A stretch of DNA of 13,801 nucleotides from JBKEDH01 sp047975295. GTDB taxonomy: Bacteria > Bacteroidota > Bacteroidia > Flavobacteriales > Flavobacteriaceae. A program made the translations under genes and the position numbers. The DNA lies in the NCBI GenBank assembly GCA_047975295.1, contig JBKEDH010000158.1, positions 1 to 13,801 on the forward strand, in the 5' to 3' direction. Below are positions 7,136 through 13,591 of this stretch, in pieces (position 1 is the first letter of the stretch; each line of letters opens with the position of its first letter). The notes under the pieces are model-generated. The model had not been told where the DNA came from, ran no database searches, and worked only from the letters and a program-made list of their open reading frames with translations.

Positions 7136-7975
7136 ATGTCAGGTATTATATATATAGAATACACGTTTTCGGTTTCACCCTTACAGCCTGCAGTCGAAAT
7201 TTTGATTGCCGAATTGGGTTATGCCGGTTTTGAAAGTTTTGTCGAAACCGAAAAAGGCGTGACCGCTTATATCCAAAAAAATGATTGGTATAAACAGATT
7301 TTAGAAGATATTCAAATTTTAAATTCCAATGAATTTGAGATTCTATATACTTCCGAAGAAATTGCACAGACCAATTGGAACCAAGAATGGGAAAAAAACT
7401 TCAACCCTATTGAAGTGGATGGTCTGGTAACCGTTCGTGCACCCTTTCACGAAAAACCAAACACCACGTACGATATTATTATCGAACCCAAAATGAGCTT
7501 TGGAACCGGCCACCACGAAACCACCCACATGATGATCCAGCATATTTTACAGAATGATTTTAAAGGAAAATCGGTACTGGATATGGGCTGCGGAACAGGT
7601 GTTTTGGCTATTTTAGCCGAAATGAAAGGTGCCAAACCTATTGATGCGGTCGATTATGATAATTGGTGCTATCTTAACAGTTTAGAAAATGTAGAACGCA
7701 ACAACTGTAAATACATTACCGTTATTGAAGGGGATGCCAATGTTTTAAAAAGGAAAAAATACGATATTATAATAGCCAATATAAACCGAAATATTCTGTT
7801 ACGGGATATGGCCGTTTATGCATCGTGTTTAAATAAAAACGGCTTGTTGTTTTTAAGTGGTTTTTATGAGAATGATATCCCTATAATTACTGCCGAATGT
7901 GATAAATATATGTTGAAATTCTGTGAAAAATTGGAACGGAACAATTGGGTTGCATTAAAATTATTAAATTTGTAA
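7136..7975 (+). CDS. prmA: ribosomal protein L11 methyltransferase
   Basis: SAM-dependent methyltransferase that trimethylates ribosomal protein L11 in the cytoplasm. The 279 residues have the two-part PrmA layout. The N-terminal substrate-recognition domain (1 to about 90) ends in the hallmark NWNQEWEKNF (80-89). The Rossmann methyltransferase domain follows: PKMSFGTGHHETT (118-130), the SAM-binding motif LDMGCGTG (148-155), an acidic D173 at the end of strand 2, and the catalytic-loop motif ANINRN (214-219). The ATG at 7136 is preceded by an A-rich leader. clpS begins 14 bp after the stop, so the two are cotranscribed. Assignment is firm. Confidence 0.96.
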   Translation: MSGIIYIEYTFSVSPLQPAVEILIAELGYAGFESFVETEKGVTAYIQKNDWYKQILEDIQILNSNEFEILYTSEEIAQTNWNQEWEKNFNPIEVDGLVTVRAPFHEKPNTTYDIIIEPKMSFGTGHHETTHMMIQHILQNDFKGKSVLDMGCGTGVLAILAEMKGAKPIDAVDYDNWCYLNSLENVERNNCKYITVIEGDANVLKRKKYDIIIANINRNILLRDMAVYASCLNKNGLLFLSGFYENDIPIITAECDKYMLKFCEKLERNNWVALKLLNL

Positions 7976-7989
7976 AAACTTTTTTAAAA

Positions 7990-8265
7990 ATGGGCACTAT
8001 TGAAAAGGCATTAGAAGAAGTCCTTTTAAAGGAAGACATTAAAAAACAAAATGAAATTGTATTGTATAACGACGATGTTAATACCTTCGACCACGTTATA
8101 GATACACTTATTTTGACCTGCGAGCATACTGCCGAACAAGCCGAACAATGCTCTATTATTGTACATTATAAAGGAAAATGCACCGTAAAAACCGGCGATT
8201 ACGACGATTTAAAACCACGCTGCTCTAAATTATTGGACGCCGGCCTTAGTGCAGAAATAATCTAA
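7990..8265 (+). CDS. clpS: ClpS, ATP-dependent Clp protease adaptor
   Basis: Small adaptor that binds N-degron substrates and delivers them to ClpA(C)P. The 91-residue product starts at the ATG at 7990; the in-frame ATG at 7945 lies inside prmA and would add an unlikely 15-residue extension. A flexible, acidic N-terminal tail (about 1-20) is followed by the ClpS core: the LYNDDVNTFDHV motif (25-36) carries the substrate-binding Asn-Asp residues, and IIVHYKGKC (56-64) carries the conserved histidine H59. The C-terminus ends with the usual helix and the LSAEII strand. It lies 14 bp after prmA. No clpA or clpC gene is in the window. Confidence 0.95.
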   Translation: MGTIEKALEEVLLKEDIKKQNEIVLYNDDVNTFDHVIDTLILTCEHTAEQAEQCSIIVHYKGKCTVKTGDYDDLKPRCSKLLDAGLSAEII

Positions 8266-8337
8266 TAGCCTCCTTTTTTAAACAGACAAAACAGAAACTA
8301 CCGTGTAAACTAGTTGTTTTTTGGGATTAGCAACGTT

Positions 8338-8751
8338 TTAATGTGGCAATTTATCTTTTAAAAGACCATATACAAAAGTACCCAAAACGGCTGCAGCAAT
8401 TACAATAAGCATACTATAAACACCGGTACCCAAAAGTATAAACATAGGTCCCGGACAAGCACCAATCAATGCCCAGCCAAGTCCAAAAATAATACCACCA
8501 ACAATATACCGAACAAAACCTTTAGCTTTTTTTGGTACAAAAATACCAGAACCTTTAATCGTTTTTATAAATCCCTTTTTAGATACCTGTAAAAATATAA
8601 TTCCGGTTACAATGGCCGTACCTATAATACCGTACATGTGAAAGGATTGGAATTTAAACATTTCATATATGCGGTACCACGACACAGCTTCAGACTTGGT
8701 TAATACCACACCGAAAAAAACACCTATCAATAAAAATTTCAAATATTTCAT
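8338..8751 (-). CDS. YeeE/YedE family membrane protein, C-terminal half-type
   Basis: A 137-residue integral membrane protein with about four helices, carrying the family motif GLGWALIGACPGP (90-102), whose C99 is the conserved cysteine. It corresponds to the second half of the single-chain YeeE (TsuA) thiosulfate transporter of E. coli; in many bacteria the transporter is encoded as two small genes like this pair (PmpB-like half). The start codon is 3 bp after the stop of the other half, so the two are made together and presumably pair in the inner membrane. Thiosulfate or a related sulfur compound is the likely substrate; this is inferred from the family, not seen directly. Confidence 0.88.
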   Translation of the reverse strand: MKYLKFLLIGVFFGVVLTKSEAVSWYRIYEMFKFQSFHMYGIIGTAIVTGIIFLQVSKKGFIKTIKGSGIFVPKKAKGFVRYIVGGIIFGLGWALIGACPGPMFILLGTGVYSMLIVIAAAVLGTFVYGLLKDKLPH

Positions 8752-8754
8752 AAT

Positions 8755-9312
8755 TTAAAAAATAAATGGAAAAATTAAGTGAACCATAACCAATCCACCA
8801 ATAAAAAAACCAATAACAGCAATTAACGATGGTCTTTGTAAACTACTTAAACCTGTAATGGCGTGTCCCGAAGTACAACCACCGGCATAACGTGTACCAA
8901 AACCAACCAAAAAACCACCTATAACCAATAGCAGTAAGCCTTTTGGAGTGCTAATGGCTTCTATACCGAACATTTCCAATGGCACCAACAAATTACCTGC
9001 ATTATTAAAGCCCAAAAGCTGTAAATCTTCAACCGTTTTTGGATTTAAATTTATAGGATCGTGGTTCGACAAATAGGTTACAGCAATATACCCACCTATT
9101 ACACCTCCCAAAATAACAATAAGGTTCCAAATTTGCAATTTCCAATCAAACTTAAAAAACGAAGCCACTTTACCACCTCCTAAAATGGAACACATAGTCC
9201 TAAAATTAGAGGATACGCCAAATGTTTTTCCAAAGTAAAGCAATAACGCCATTACCAAGGCTATTAATGGACCGGAAACATACCATGGCCACGGATTTAG
9301 AATATGGATCAT
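8755..9312 (-). CDS. YeeE/YedE family membrane protein, N-terminal half-type
   Basis: A 185-residue membrane protein with about five helices, the first gene of a two-gene minus-strand operon. It has two conserved cysteine sites of the YeeE family: C41 in FRTMCSI and C146 in GFGTRYAGGCTSGHAITG (137-154). In the thiosulfate transporter, such cysteines line the path and relay the substrate. Together with the adjacent half it supplies the expected set of three cysteine motifs. The upstream region carries a perfect Crp/Fnr-type palindrome centred about 69 bp before the start codon, suggesting regulation by redox, oxygen or sulfide. Neither a persulfide dioxygenase nor a regulator gene is visible here. 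Confidence 0.88.
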   Translation of the reverse strand: MIHILNPWPWYVSGPLIALVMALLLYFGKTFGVSSNFRTMCSILGGGKVASFFKFDWKLQIWNLIVILGGVIGGYIAVTYLSNHDPINLNPKTVEDLQLLGFNNAGNLLVPLEMFGIEAISTPKGLLLLVIGGFLVGFGTRYAGGCTSGHAITGLSSLQRPSLIAVIGFFIGGLVMVHLIFPFIF

Positions 9313-9373
9313 ACCTAATTATTTTTTAGTCTGCTAAAGTACATAGTAAATATGTAGTATAAAAACCCGTTCG

Positions 9374-9389
9374 TGTAACAAATGTTACA
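9374..9389. promoter_or_regulatory. Crp/Fnr-type operator palindrome upstream of the YeeE pair
   Basis: TGTAACAAATGTTACA is a perfect 16-bp dyad (7-bp arms, AA centre). The shape, TGTnACA...TGTnACA, is that of dimeric Crp/Fnr family sites. It lies 61 bp upstream of the YeeE start codon (minus strand); a transcription start about 40 bp downstream of its centre would leave a leader of roughly 30 bases, a layout used by activators. The nearest gene on the other side is tRNA-Arg, almost 300 bp away, so the YeeE operon is the likely target. Confidence 0.65.
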
Positions 9390-9444
9390 AATCCGGTTAC
9401 TACCTTATTTAAAATACGGGGTTTGTTTTTTTAAAGTTTACTTA

Positions 9445-9590
9445 GAGCCTGTTTAAATTTGTATCAATTGTTTTTCTATATCTCTTTTTGCACATAATTT
9501 TCGTTAAAATTTCATCAAGTAGCTATTTTGCCTCATTTACATCAAAAATAAACTATACAAAAAGTCTATCATACAAATTTAAATAGGCTC
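9445..9590. mobile_element. MITE-like element 1 (146 bp, 20-bp terminal inverted repeats)
   Basis: The left end GAGCCTGTTTAAATTTGTAT (9445-9464) and the right end ATACAAATTTAAATAGGCTC (9571-9590) are inverted repeats matching at 19 of 20 positions. Both sides are bordered by TTA (9442-9444 and 9591-9593), a possible 3-bp target duplication. The interior is AT-rich and has no reading frame of useful length. Size, ends and lack of a gene fit a miniature inverted-repeat transposable element mobilised by a transposase encoded elsewhere. It lies between the YeeE operator and the tRNA-Arg promoter. Confidence 0.7.
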
Positions 9591-9617
9591 TTAAAACTGA
9601 AAATATTTTTAAATATG

Positions 9618-9647
9618 TTGCTTTTTTTAATAAAAAGACTATATTTG
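9618..9647 (+). promoter_or_regulatory. Bacteroidota-type promoter of tRNA-Arg
   Basis: TTG (9618-9620), a 19-bp spacer and TATATTTG (9640-9647) match the Bacteroidota primary sigma factor consensus TTG-N19-TAnnTTTG exactly. Transcription would begin a few bases later, just upstream of the tRNA gene at 9662. The promoter lies about 28 bp outside the right end of MITE-like element 1, so that insertion did not break it. Confidence 0.85.
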
Positions 9648-9661
9648 CACCCACAAAAAAT

Positions 9662-9735
9662 GGCCACGTGGCGCAACTGAATAGCGCACTTGATTACGGC
9701 TCAAGAGGTTGCAGGTTTGAATCCTGCCGTGGTCA
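9662..9735 (+). tRNA. tRNA-Arg, anticodon ACG
   Basis: A 74-base cloverleaf. Acceptor arms GGCCACG and CGTGGTC pair in all seven positions (one G-U). The D stem is GCGC/GCGC, the anticodon stem is CTTGA/TCAAG around the loop TTACGGC, and the T stem is GCAGG/CCTGC around TTTGAAT. The anticodon is ACG, reading CGU and, after A-to-I editing, CGC and CGA. The discriminator base is A, and no CCA is encoded. It has its own promoter and terminator and is not linked to other tRNAs in this window. Confidence 0.97.
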
Positions 9736-9740
9736 CAAAA

Positions 9741-9781
9741 AAAATCCGTATATAGCTTACACATAAGTTTTTACGGATTTT
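9741..9781 (+). terminator. intrinsic terminator of tRNA-Arg
   Basis: Arms AAAATCCGTA (9741-9750) and TACGGATTTT (9772-9781) pair perfectly over 10 bp around a 21-base loop, with a T-run completing the 3' side and continuing to 9783. It begins six bases after the tRNA 3' end, an ordinary position for the transcript's terminator. Confidence 0.85.
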
Positions 9782-9788
9782 TTATTTA

Positions 9789-9948
9789 GAAGTGGTTTAA
9801 ACTTTTTCTATTTGCTAAAAAATTGTCCTTTTTCAGCTCTTTTTTGCCTTTTTCTTACTCCGTAGCCTTGCTATGCAATTCTAAAACGCCTTTAAATAGC
9901 CAAAAAATGACTAATTTTCGCTTAAACACAAAAAGTTTAAGCCACTTC
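9789..9948. mobile_element. MITE-like element 2 (160 bp, 19-bp terminal inverted repeats)
   Basis: The left end GAAGTGGTTTAAACTTTTT (9789-9807) and the right end AAAAAGTTTAAGCCACTTC (9930-9948) are inverted repeats matching at 18 of 19 positions. TTA borders both sides (9786-9788 and 9949-9951). A second, subterminal hairpin lies inside the right end: GCTTAAAC (9920-9927) pairs with GTTTAAGC (9935-9942). No reading frame is present. The ends follow the same pattern as element 1 (GA, four bases, then GTTTAAA in the left arms), and both contain a TAATTTTCG(C)TTAAA segment (9495-9508 and 9912-9926), so the two look like members of one wider family. Confidence 0.68.
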
Positions 9949-10026
9949 TTAGTGTTTTCAGTAGCTTTATTAATATTTTGTAAATAAATTGTGTAATACA
10001 ATAATAAAAGCTTTACATAATTTGAA

Positions 10027-10034
10027 TATATTTG
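10027..10034 (+). promoter_or_regulatory. possible -7 box for the DUF805 gene
   Basis: TATATTTG, identical to the tRNA promoter's -7 box, lies 38 bp before the start codon. No TTG sits at the usual upstream distance, so only half of the promoter is visible. Confidence 0.45.
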
Positions 10035-10072
10035 TCCGAAATAATTAATTAACTAATAAAAATTGAACTTTT

Positions 10073-10474
10073 ATGAACTGGTATTTAAAAGTAATAAAAC
10101 AATATGCCGATTTTAATGGTAGGGCACGTCGTCAAGAATATTGGATGTTTGTTCTATTTAACATTATTTTTGCAGTAGCAGCTATAATTTTGGATATGCT
10201 TATAGGTGTTGCTACCGAAGGTGGCTTTGGTATTTTTTATATCCTTTACGTTTTATTTGCCTTACTTCCCGGATTGGCTGTTACCGTAAGGCGCTTACAC
10301 GATACGGGCAAAAGCGGCTGGATGCTCTTGTTGGGGCTTATTCCTTTGGTTGGTCCTATTTGGTTATTTGTTTTATATGTTACCGAAGGCGATAAGGGCT
10401 CGAACGAATATGGTCCGGATCCTAAAATAGGAAATATAGACGAAATAAGCGAAATAGGCACTTTACAAGAGTAA
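10073..10474 (+). CDS. DUF805 family membrane protein
   Basis: A 133-residue inner-membrane protein of the DUF805 family (E. coli YhaH/YhaI type), function unknown. Family landmarks are clear: the N-terminal MNWYLKVIKQYADFNGRARRQEYW region (motif FNGRARRQEYW at 14-24), membrane segments at about 25-45, 53-70 and 83-103, the loop motif RRLHDTGKSGWM (73-84), and the closing EGDKGSNEYGPDP (105-117). It is transcribed alone, with a likely -7 box before it and a strong terminator after it. Nothing nearby suggests a specific role. Confidence 0.9.
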   Translation: MNWYLKVIKQYADFNGRARRQEYWMFVLFNIIFAVAAIILDMLIGVATEGGFGIFYILYVLFALLPGLAVTVRRLHDTGKSGWMLLLGLIPLVGPIWLFVLYVTEGDKGSNEYGPDPKIGNIDEISEIGTLQE

Positions 10475-10498
10475 TTTTAAAAATAATATATAGTCCAT

Positions 10499-10539
10499 AA
10501 AAACCTATTCTTAATATTTTAAGGATAGGTTTTTCTTTT
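10499..10539 (+). terminator. intrinsic terminator of the DUF805 gene
   Basis: Arms AAAAACCTATTCTT (10499-10512) and AAGGATAGGTTTTT (10521-10534) pair over 14 bp with one G-U, around an 8-base loop, followed by CTTTTT. The position 24 bp after the stop codon and the T-rich tail make this a confident terminator. Confidence 0.88.
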
Positions 10540-10637
10540 TATGGGAAGTCTATTTTTTATCCGGTATAACCAAATAAACATACGTTTTTCTGGGCAGCAG
10601 TTACTAAAAATAGTGTAACATTTTATTCTATTTCATT

Positions 10638-10645
10638 TATATTTG
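10638..10645 (+). promoter_or_regulatory. possible -7 box for the GNAT-nitrilase gene
   Basis: TATATTTG lies 69 bp before the start codon, a third copy of the same -7 sequence in this window. No matching TTG is seen about 19-21 bp upstream, so the call is tentative. The remaining bases between the DUF805 terminator and the start codon show nothing else I can name. Confidence 0.4.
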
Positions 10646-10714
10646 GGATATTAATATAAATTGACAATTTCAGATAGCTCAATCAATCTTTTCACAATGC
10701 AATAAAAAACACAA

Positions 10715-12235
10715 ATGAAACCAATTGAAAATATAGAATTATCGTTTCTTAATTTAAATGATTACGACGAACTAAAGGAAGCCATGATCGCTTCGTATTC
10801 GAGTATGCCAGATGCTTATTGGAAAGAGCACCATATAAAAAAATTAATAGACGAATTTCCCGAAGGGCAGGTCATTATAAAGGTAAACCATCAAATTGCA
10901 GGCTGTGCCCTATCAATAATGGTCGATTACGATAATTTTTCCAATTTCCACACCTATAAAGAAATAACGGGCAATTATACCTTTAGCACCCACACCAAAA
11001 ATGGTGATGTTATTTATGGGATTGAAATTTTTATTAAACCCGAGTTTAGGGGATTACGTTTGGGCAGACGCCTTTACGACTACAGAAAGGAACTTTGCGA
11101 ACGTTTAAATTTAAAGGGAATTGCCTTTGGTGGCAGGATACCCAATTATAAAAAATATGCCGATAAACTTTCGCCCAAAGTCTATATTGAAAAAGTAAAG
11201 ACTAAGGAAATACACGATCCTGTCTTAAATTTCCAAATATCGAACGACTTTCATCCCACCCGGATTTTAAAAAATTATCTTGAGGGCGATGCCGATTCGA
11301 AAGATTATGCGGTTTTGTTGGAATGGGACAATATTTACTACGAAAAGCAAAACAAAAAGGCCACAACCATAAAAAAAATTGTACGTTTGGGACTTATACA
11401 ATGGCAAATGCGCTTATATAAAAATTTGGATGAGCTTATGCAGCAAGCCGAGTTTTTTATAGATGCCGTTTCGGGATACCGTAGCGATTTTGCATTGTTC
11501 CCCGAATTTTTTAATGCACCGTTAATGGCCGATAACAACCATTTATCGACTCCCGAAGCCATACGCGAACTAGCCAAACACACCGAAAAAATAACACGCC
11601 GGTTTTCGGAACTTGCCATTTCGTACAACATTAACATTATTACGGGAAGCATGCCCGAAATGGTTAACGATAAGCTTTATAACGTGGGCTATCTATGCCG
11701 TCGCGACGGTAGTATAGACCGCTACGAAAAACTGCATGTTACCCCCGACGAAGCCAAGGTTTGGGGTATGGTTGGCGGCAACACCATAAAAACTTTCGAT
11801 ACCGACTGTGGAAAAATAGGTGTTTTAATATGCTACGACTCCGAATTTCCAGAGTTAAGCCGCCTACTTGCAGACGAAGGTATGGATATTTTATTTGTTC
11901 CTTTTTTAACTGATACCCAAAACGGATATTCCAGAGTTCGCAACTGCGCCCAGGCCAGAGCCATAGAAAACGAATGTTACGTTGCCATTGCAGGTAGTGT
12001 TGGTAATTTGCCCAAAGTACAGAATATGGATATACAATACGCACAATCTATGGTATTTACACCATGCGATTTTGCTTTTCCTACTAACGGTATAAAGGCA
12101 GAGGCTACACCCAATACCGAAATGATTTTAATTGCCAATGTAGATATCGATCTGCTAAGGGAACTCAATCAGTTTGGTAGTGTAAAAAACCTAAAAGATA
12201 GGCGTACGGATATTTTCGAACTCAAAAAACGGTAG
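10715..12235 (+). CDS. fused GNAT acetyltransferase / carbon-nitrogen hydrolase (nitrilase superfamily)
   Basis: A 506-residue cytoplasmic protein with two domains. Residues about 5-165 are a GNAT N-acetyltransferase fold: the acetyl-CoA-binding loop and helix are at 110-129 (EFRGLRLGRRLYDYRKEL), after the IEIFIKPEF strand. Residues about 222-500 are a nitrilase-type hydrolase with the complete Glu-Lys-Cys triad: E264 in LFPEFF, K339 in YEKLH and C373 in LICYDSEFPE. Bacillus subtilis YhcX has the same fusion. Hydrolases of this class split amides; the attached acetyltransferase suggests consecutive steps on one amine or amide substrate, but the substrate is unknown. The gene appears to be transcribed alone, 75 bp before the recombinase gene. 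A weak AAGAAA/TTTCTT dyad at 12263-12277 may end its transcript. Confidence 0.93.
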   Translation: MKPIENIELSFLNLNDYDELKEAMIASYSSMPDAYWKEHHIKKLIDEFPEGQVIIKVNHQIAGCALSIMVDYDNFSNFHTYKEITGNYTFSTHTKNGDVIYGIEIFIKPEFRGLRLGRRLYDYRKELCERLNLKGIAFGGRIPNYKKYADKLSPKVYIEKVKTKEIHDPVLNFQISNDFHPTRILKNYLEGDADSKDYAVLLEWDNIYYEKQNKKATTIKKIVRLGLIQWQMRLYKNLDELMQQAEFFIDAVSGYRSDFALFPEFFNAPLMADNNHLSTPEAIRELAKHTEKITRRFSELAISYNINIITGSMPEMVNDKLYNVGYLCRRDGSIDRYEKLHVTPDEAKVWGMVGGNTIKTFDTDCGKIGVLICYDSEFPELSRLLADEGMDILFVPFLTDTQNGYSRVRNCAQARAIENECYVAIAGSVGNLPKVQNMDIQYAQSMVFTPCDFAFPTNGIKAEATPNTEMILIANVDIDLLRELNQFGSVKNLKDRRTDIFELKKR

Positions 12236-12310
12236 AGGCATAGAAGTTTTTACTGTATTTTAAAGAAAAAATTTCTTATATTAGCTTAGAAACAATTCTA
12301 TTCAAAATAA

Positions 12311-13435
12311 ATGAAAGCTGTCGTATTAACACCATTCAACCATAAGGGCAGTAAACAAATAGCCATTAAATTTAGATTTAATGATGAGATACGGCTTCAT
12401 TTAAAAAAACTTCCGCAGATAATCTGGAGCCAAACACACCGTACGTTCTATATCAATTTTTCTACCAAGAACAAAAGCCTTATTTACAACCATTTACGGA
12501 GCATAAATTGTTATGTGGATTATAGCGCCCTAAAACAAAAGCAAACCTCCACTCCTACTACTACAAAAGTCTCCAGGCTAGTCTTGCCTGTATTGAACGA
12601 AACACATGCAGCCCATTTAATTAAGTACAAAAATTGGTTAAGACAAAAGCGGCTAAGCCACAATACGGTAAAAACTTATGTAGAGGTAACAGCATTTTTT
12701 ATGCGGTACGCACAACTTAAACATACTTCAAATTTGGGCATTAAACTTATAGAAGCTTTTAATTTTGATTTTATAGTAAAGGAGAAAAAGTCAGTTTCGT
12801 ACCAAAACCAGTGCATTAACGGTATTAAAAAATACCTACAATACAGAGGTTTAGACATTGAAAATTTACAGTTACAACGCCCAAAAAAGGAAAAAAAACT
12901 ACCTACGGTTTTAAGTACCGACGAAGTGAAGCGGCTTATAGAAGCCACCCGAAACCTAAAACACAAAGCATTGCTTAGTTTAATATATTCGGCCGGTTTA
13001 CGTATTGGAGAAGCCCTTAGTTTAAAAGTTTGTGACATTGACAGCAAGCGTATGCTTATTTTTATTAAAAATGCCAAAGGAAAAAAGGATCGCTACACAT
13101 TACTATCGGCCTCGTTTTTGGTACTGTTACGGCGATATTATGTTGCTTATCGGCCAAAAAACTATCTATTCGAGGGTCAGGTTAGTGAACAATATTCGGC
13201 TGCCAGCGCCCAACGAATCTTAAAGAAATCGGCAAGTAAAGCCGGTATAAAAAAGCACATTACATTACATACCCTACGCCATAGTTTTGCCACACATTTA
13301 CTTGAAAACGGTACCGATATTAGGTTTATACAAGAGCTTTTGGGACATGGAAGTCCTAAAACCACGATGATTTACACACATGTAAGTGAGATGAGCATAA
13401 AAAAAATTAAAAATCCGTTTGATAATTTAGAATGA
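12311..13435 (+). CDS. tyrosine recombinase / integrase with extra N-terminal domain
   Basis: A 374-residue site-specific recombinase of the XerC/XerD-integrase class. The catalytic set is complete: R231 (SAGLRIGEAL), K256 (AKGKKDR), H320 and R323 (HTLRHSFATHL), H346 (LLGHGSPKT) and the nucleophile Y355 (MIYTHVS). A SAM-like core-binding domain lies at about 98-180 (KNWLRQKRLSHNTVKTY at 107-123). Residues 1 to about 75 are an additional small domain with IIWSQTHRTFYINF (37-50), a pattern I recall from Bacteroidota integrases; it is not part of XerC or XerD and may bind arm sites. The length and extra domain argue against the housekeeping Xer proteins. The region just downstream turns strongly AT-rich. 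Its target site is unknown; tRNA-Arg lies 2.6 kb upstream, but no repeat of its 3' end was seen. Confidence 0.93.
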   Translation: MKAVVLTPFNHKGSKQIAIKFRFNDEIRLHLKKLPQIIWSQTHRTFYINFSTKNKSLIYNHLRSINCYVDYSALKQKQTSTPTTTKVSRLVLPVLNETHAAHLIKYKNWLRQKRLSHNTVKTYVEVTAFFMRYAQLKHTSNLGIKLIEAFNFDFIVKEKKSVSYQNQCINGIKKYLQYRGLDIENLQLQRPKKEKKLPTVLSTDEVKRLIEATRNLKHKALLSLIYSAGLRIGEALSLKVCDIDSKRMLIFIKNAKGKKDRYTLLSASFLVLLRRYYVAYRPKNYLFEGQVSEQYSAASAQRILKKSASKAGIKKHITLHTLRHSFATHLLENGTDIRFIQELLGHGSPKTTMIYTHVSEMSIKKIKNPFDNLE

Positions 13436-13483
13436 AGTTATAAATTGTACGAAAATTAAGGAGCTTTTTTTTAGTTATAGATT
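13436..13483 (+). repeat. imperfect 11-bp direct repeat just after the integrase gene
   Basis: AGTTATAAATT (13436-13446), starting right after the integrase stop codon, recurs as AGTTATAGATT (13473-13483), matching at 10 of 11 positions with starts 37 bp apart. Closely spaced direct repeats beside a recombinase gene can be accessory binding sites, but such short AT-rich repeats can also arise by chance. Confidence 0.3.
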
Positions 13484-13570
13484 TTTTAAAGATGAAAATA
13501 AACGATAAAAACTTCCGTATAGCCACCTCTTTTAAGATTATAAAAGAAAAGAAGTTCCTTATATAAACAA

Positions 13571-13591
13571 GTTGGCGATAATTAAGCTAAC
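13571..13591. repeat. inverted repeat between the integrase and the AT-rich gene (candidate recombination site)
   Basis: Arms GTTGGC (13571-13576) and GCTAAC (13586-13591) pair over 6 bp with one G-U, separated by 9 AT-rich bases. Two short inverted arms around a central spacer is the general plan of a tyrosine-recombinase core site. A nearby AAGTT/AACTT dyad (13594-13611) adds structure. The orientation (GTT first, AAC last) is opposite to the outer boxes of an integron attC site. Function is not demonstrated. Confidence 0.3.

Noticed and set aside
7945..7989. Upstream ATG for ClpS
   Set aside because: It overlaps the end of prmA and would add 15 residues foreign to the family.
8266..8337. 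Terminator between convergent clpS and YeeE genes
   Set aside because: Only a 5-bp stem (AACTA/TAGTT) with imperfect flanks was found, too weak to call.
9361..9427. Large hairpin from AAACCCGT and ACGGGGTTT spanning the Crp/Fnr palindrome
   Set aside because: The pairing needs a bulge and a loop of about 45 bases; the palindrome alone explains the signal better.
9662..13435. tRNA-Arg as the attachment site of the recombinase
   Set aside because: I found no second copy of the tRNA 3' end near the recombinase, and ordinary genes with core-like composition lie between them.
13492..13566. 24-codon frame between the recombinase and the AT-rich gene
   Set aside because: It is very short, has no recognisable features, and overlaps the stems proposed for the spacer.
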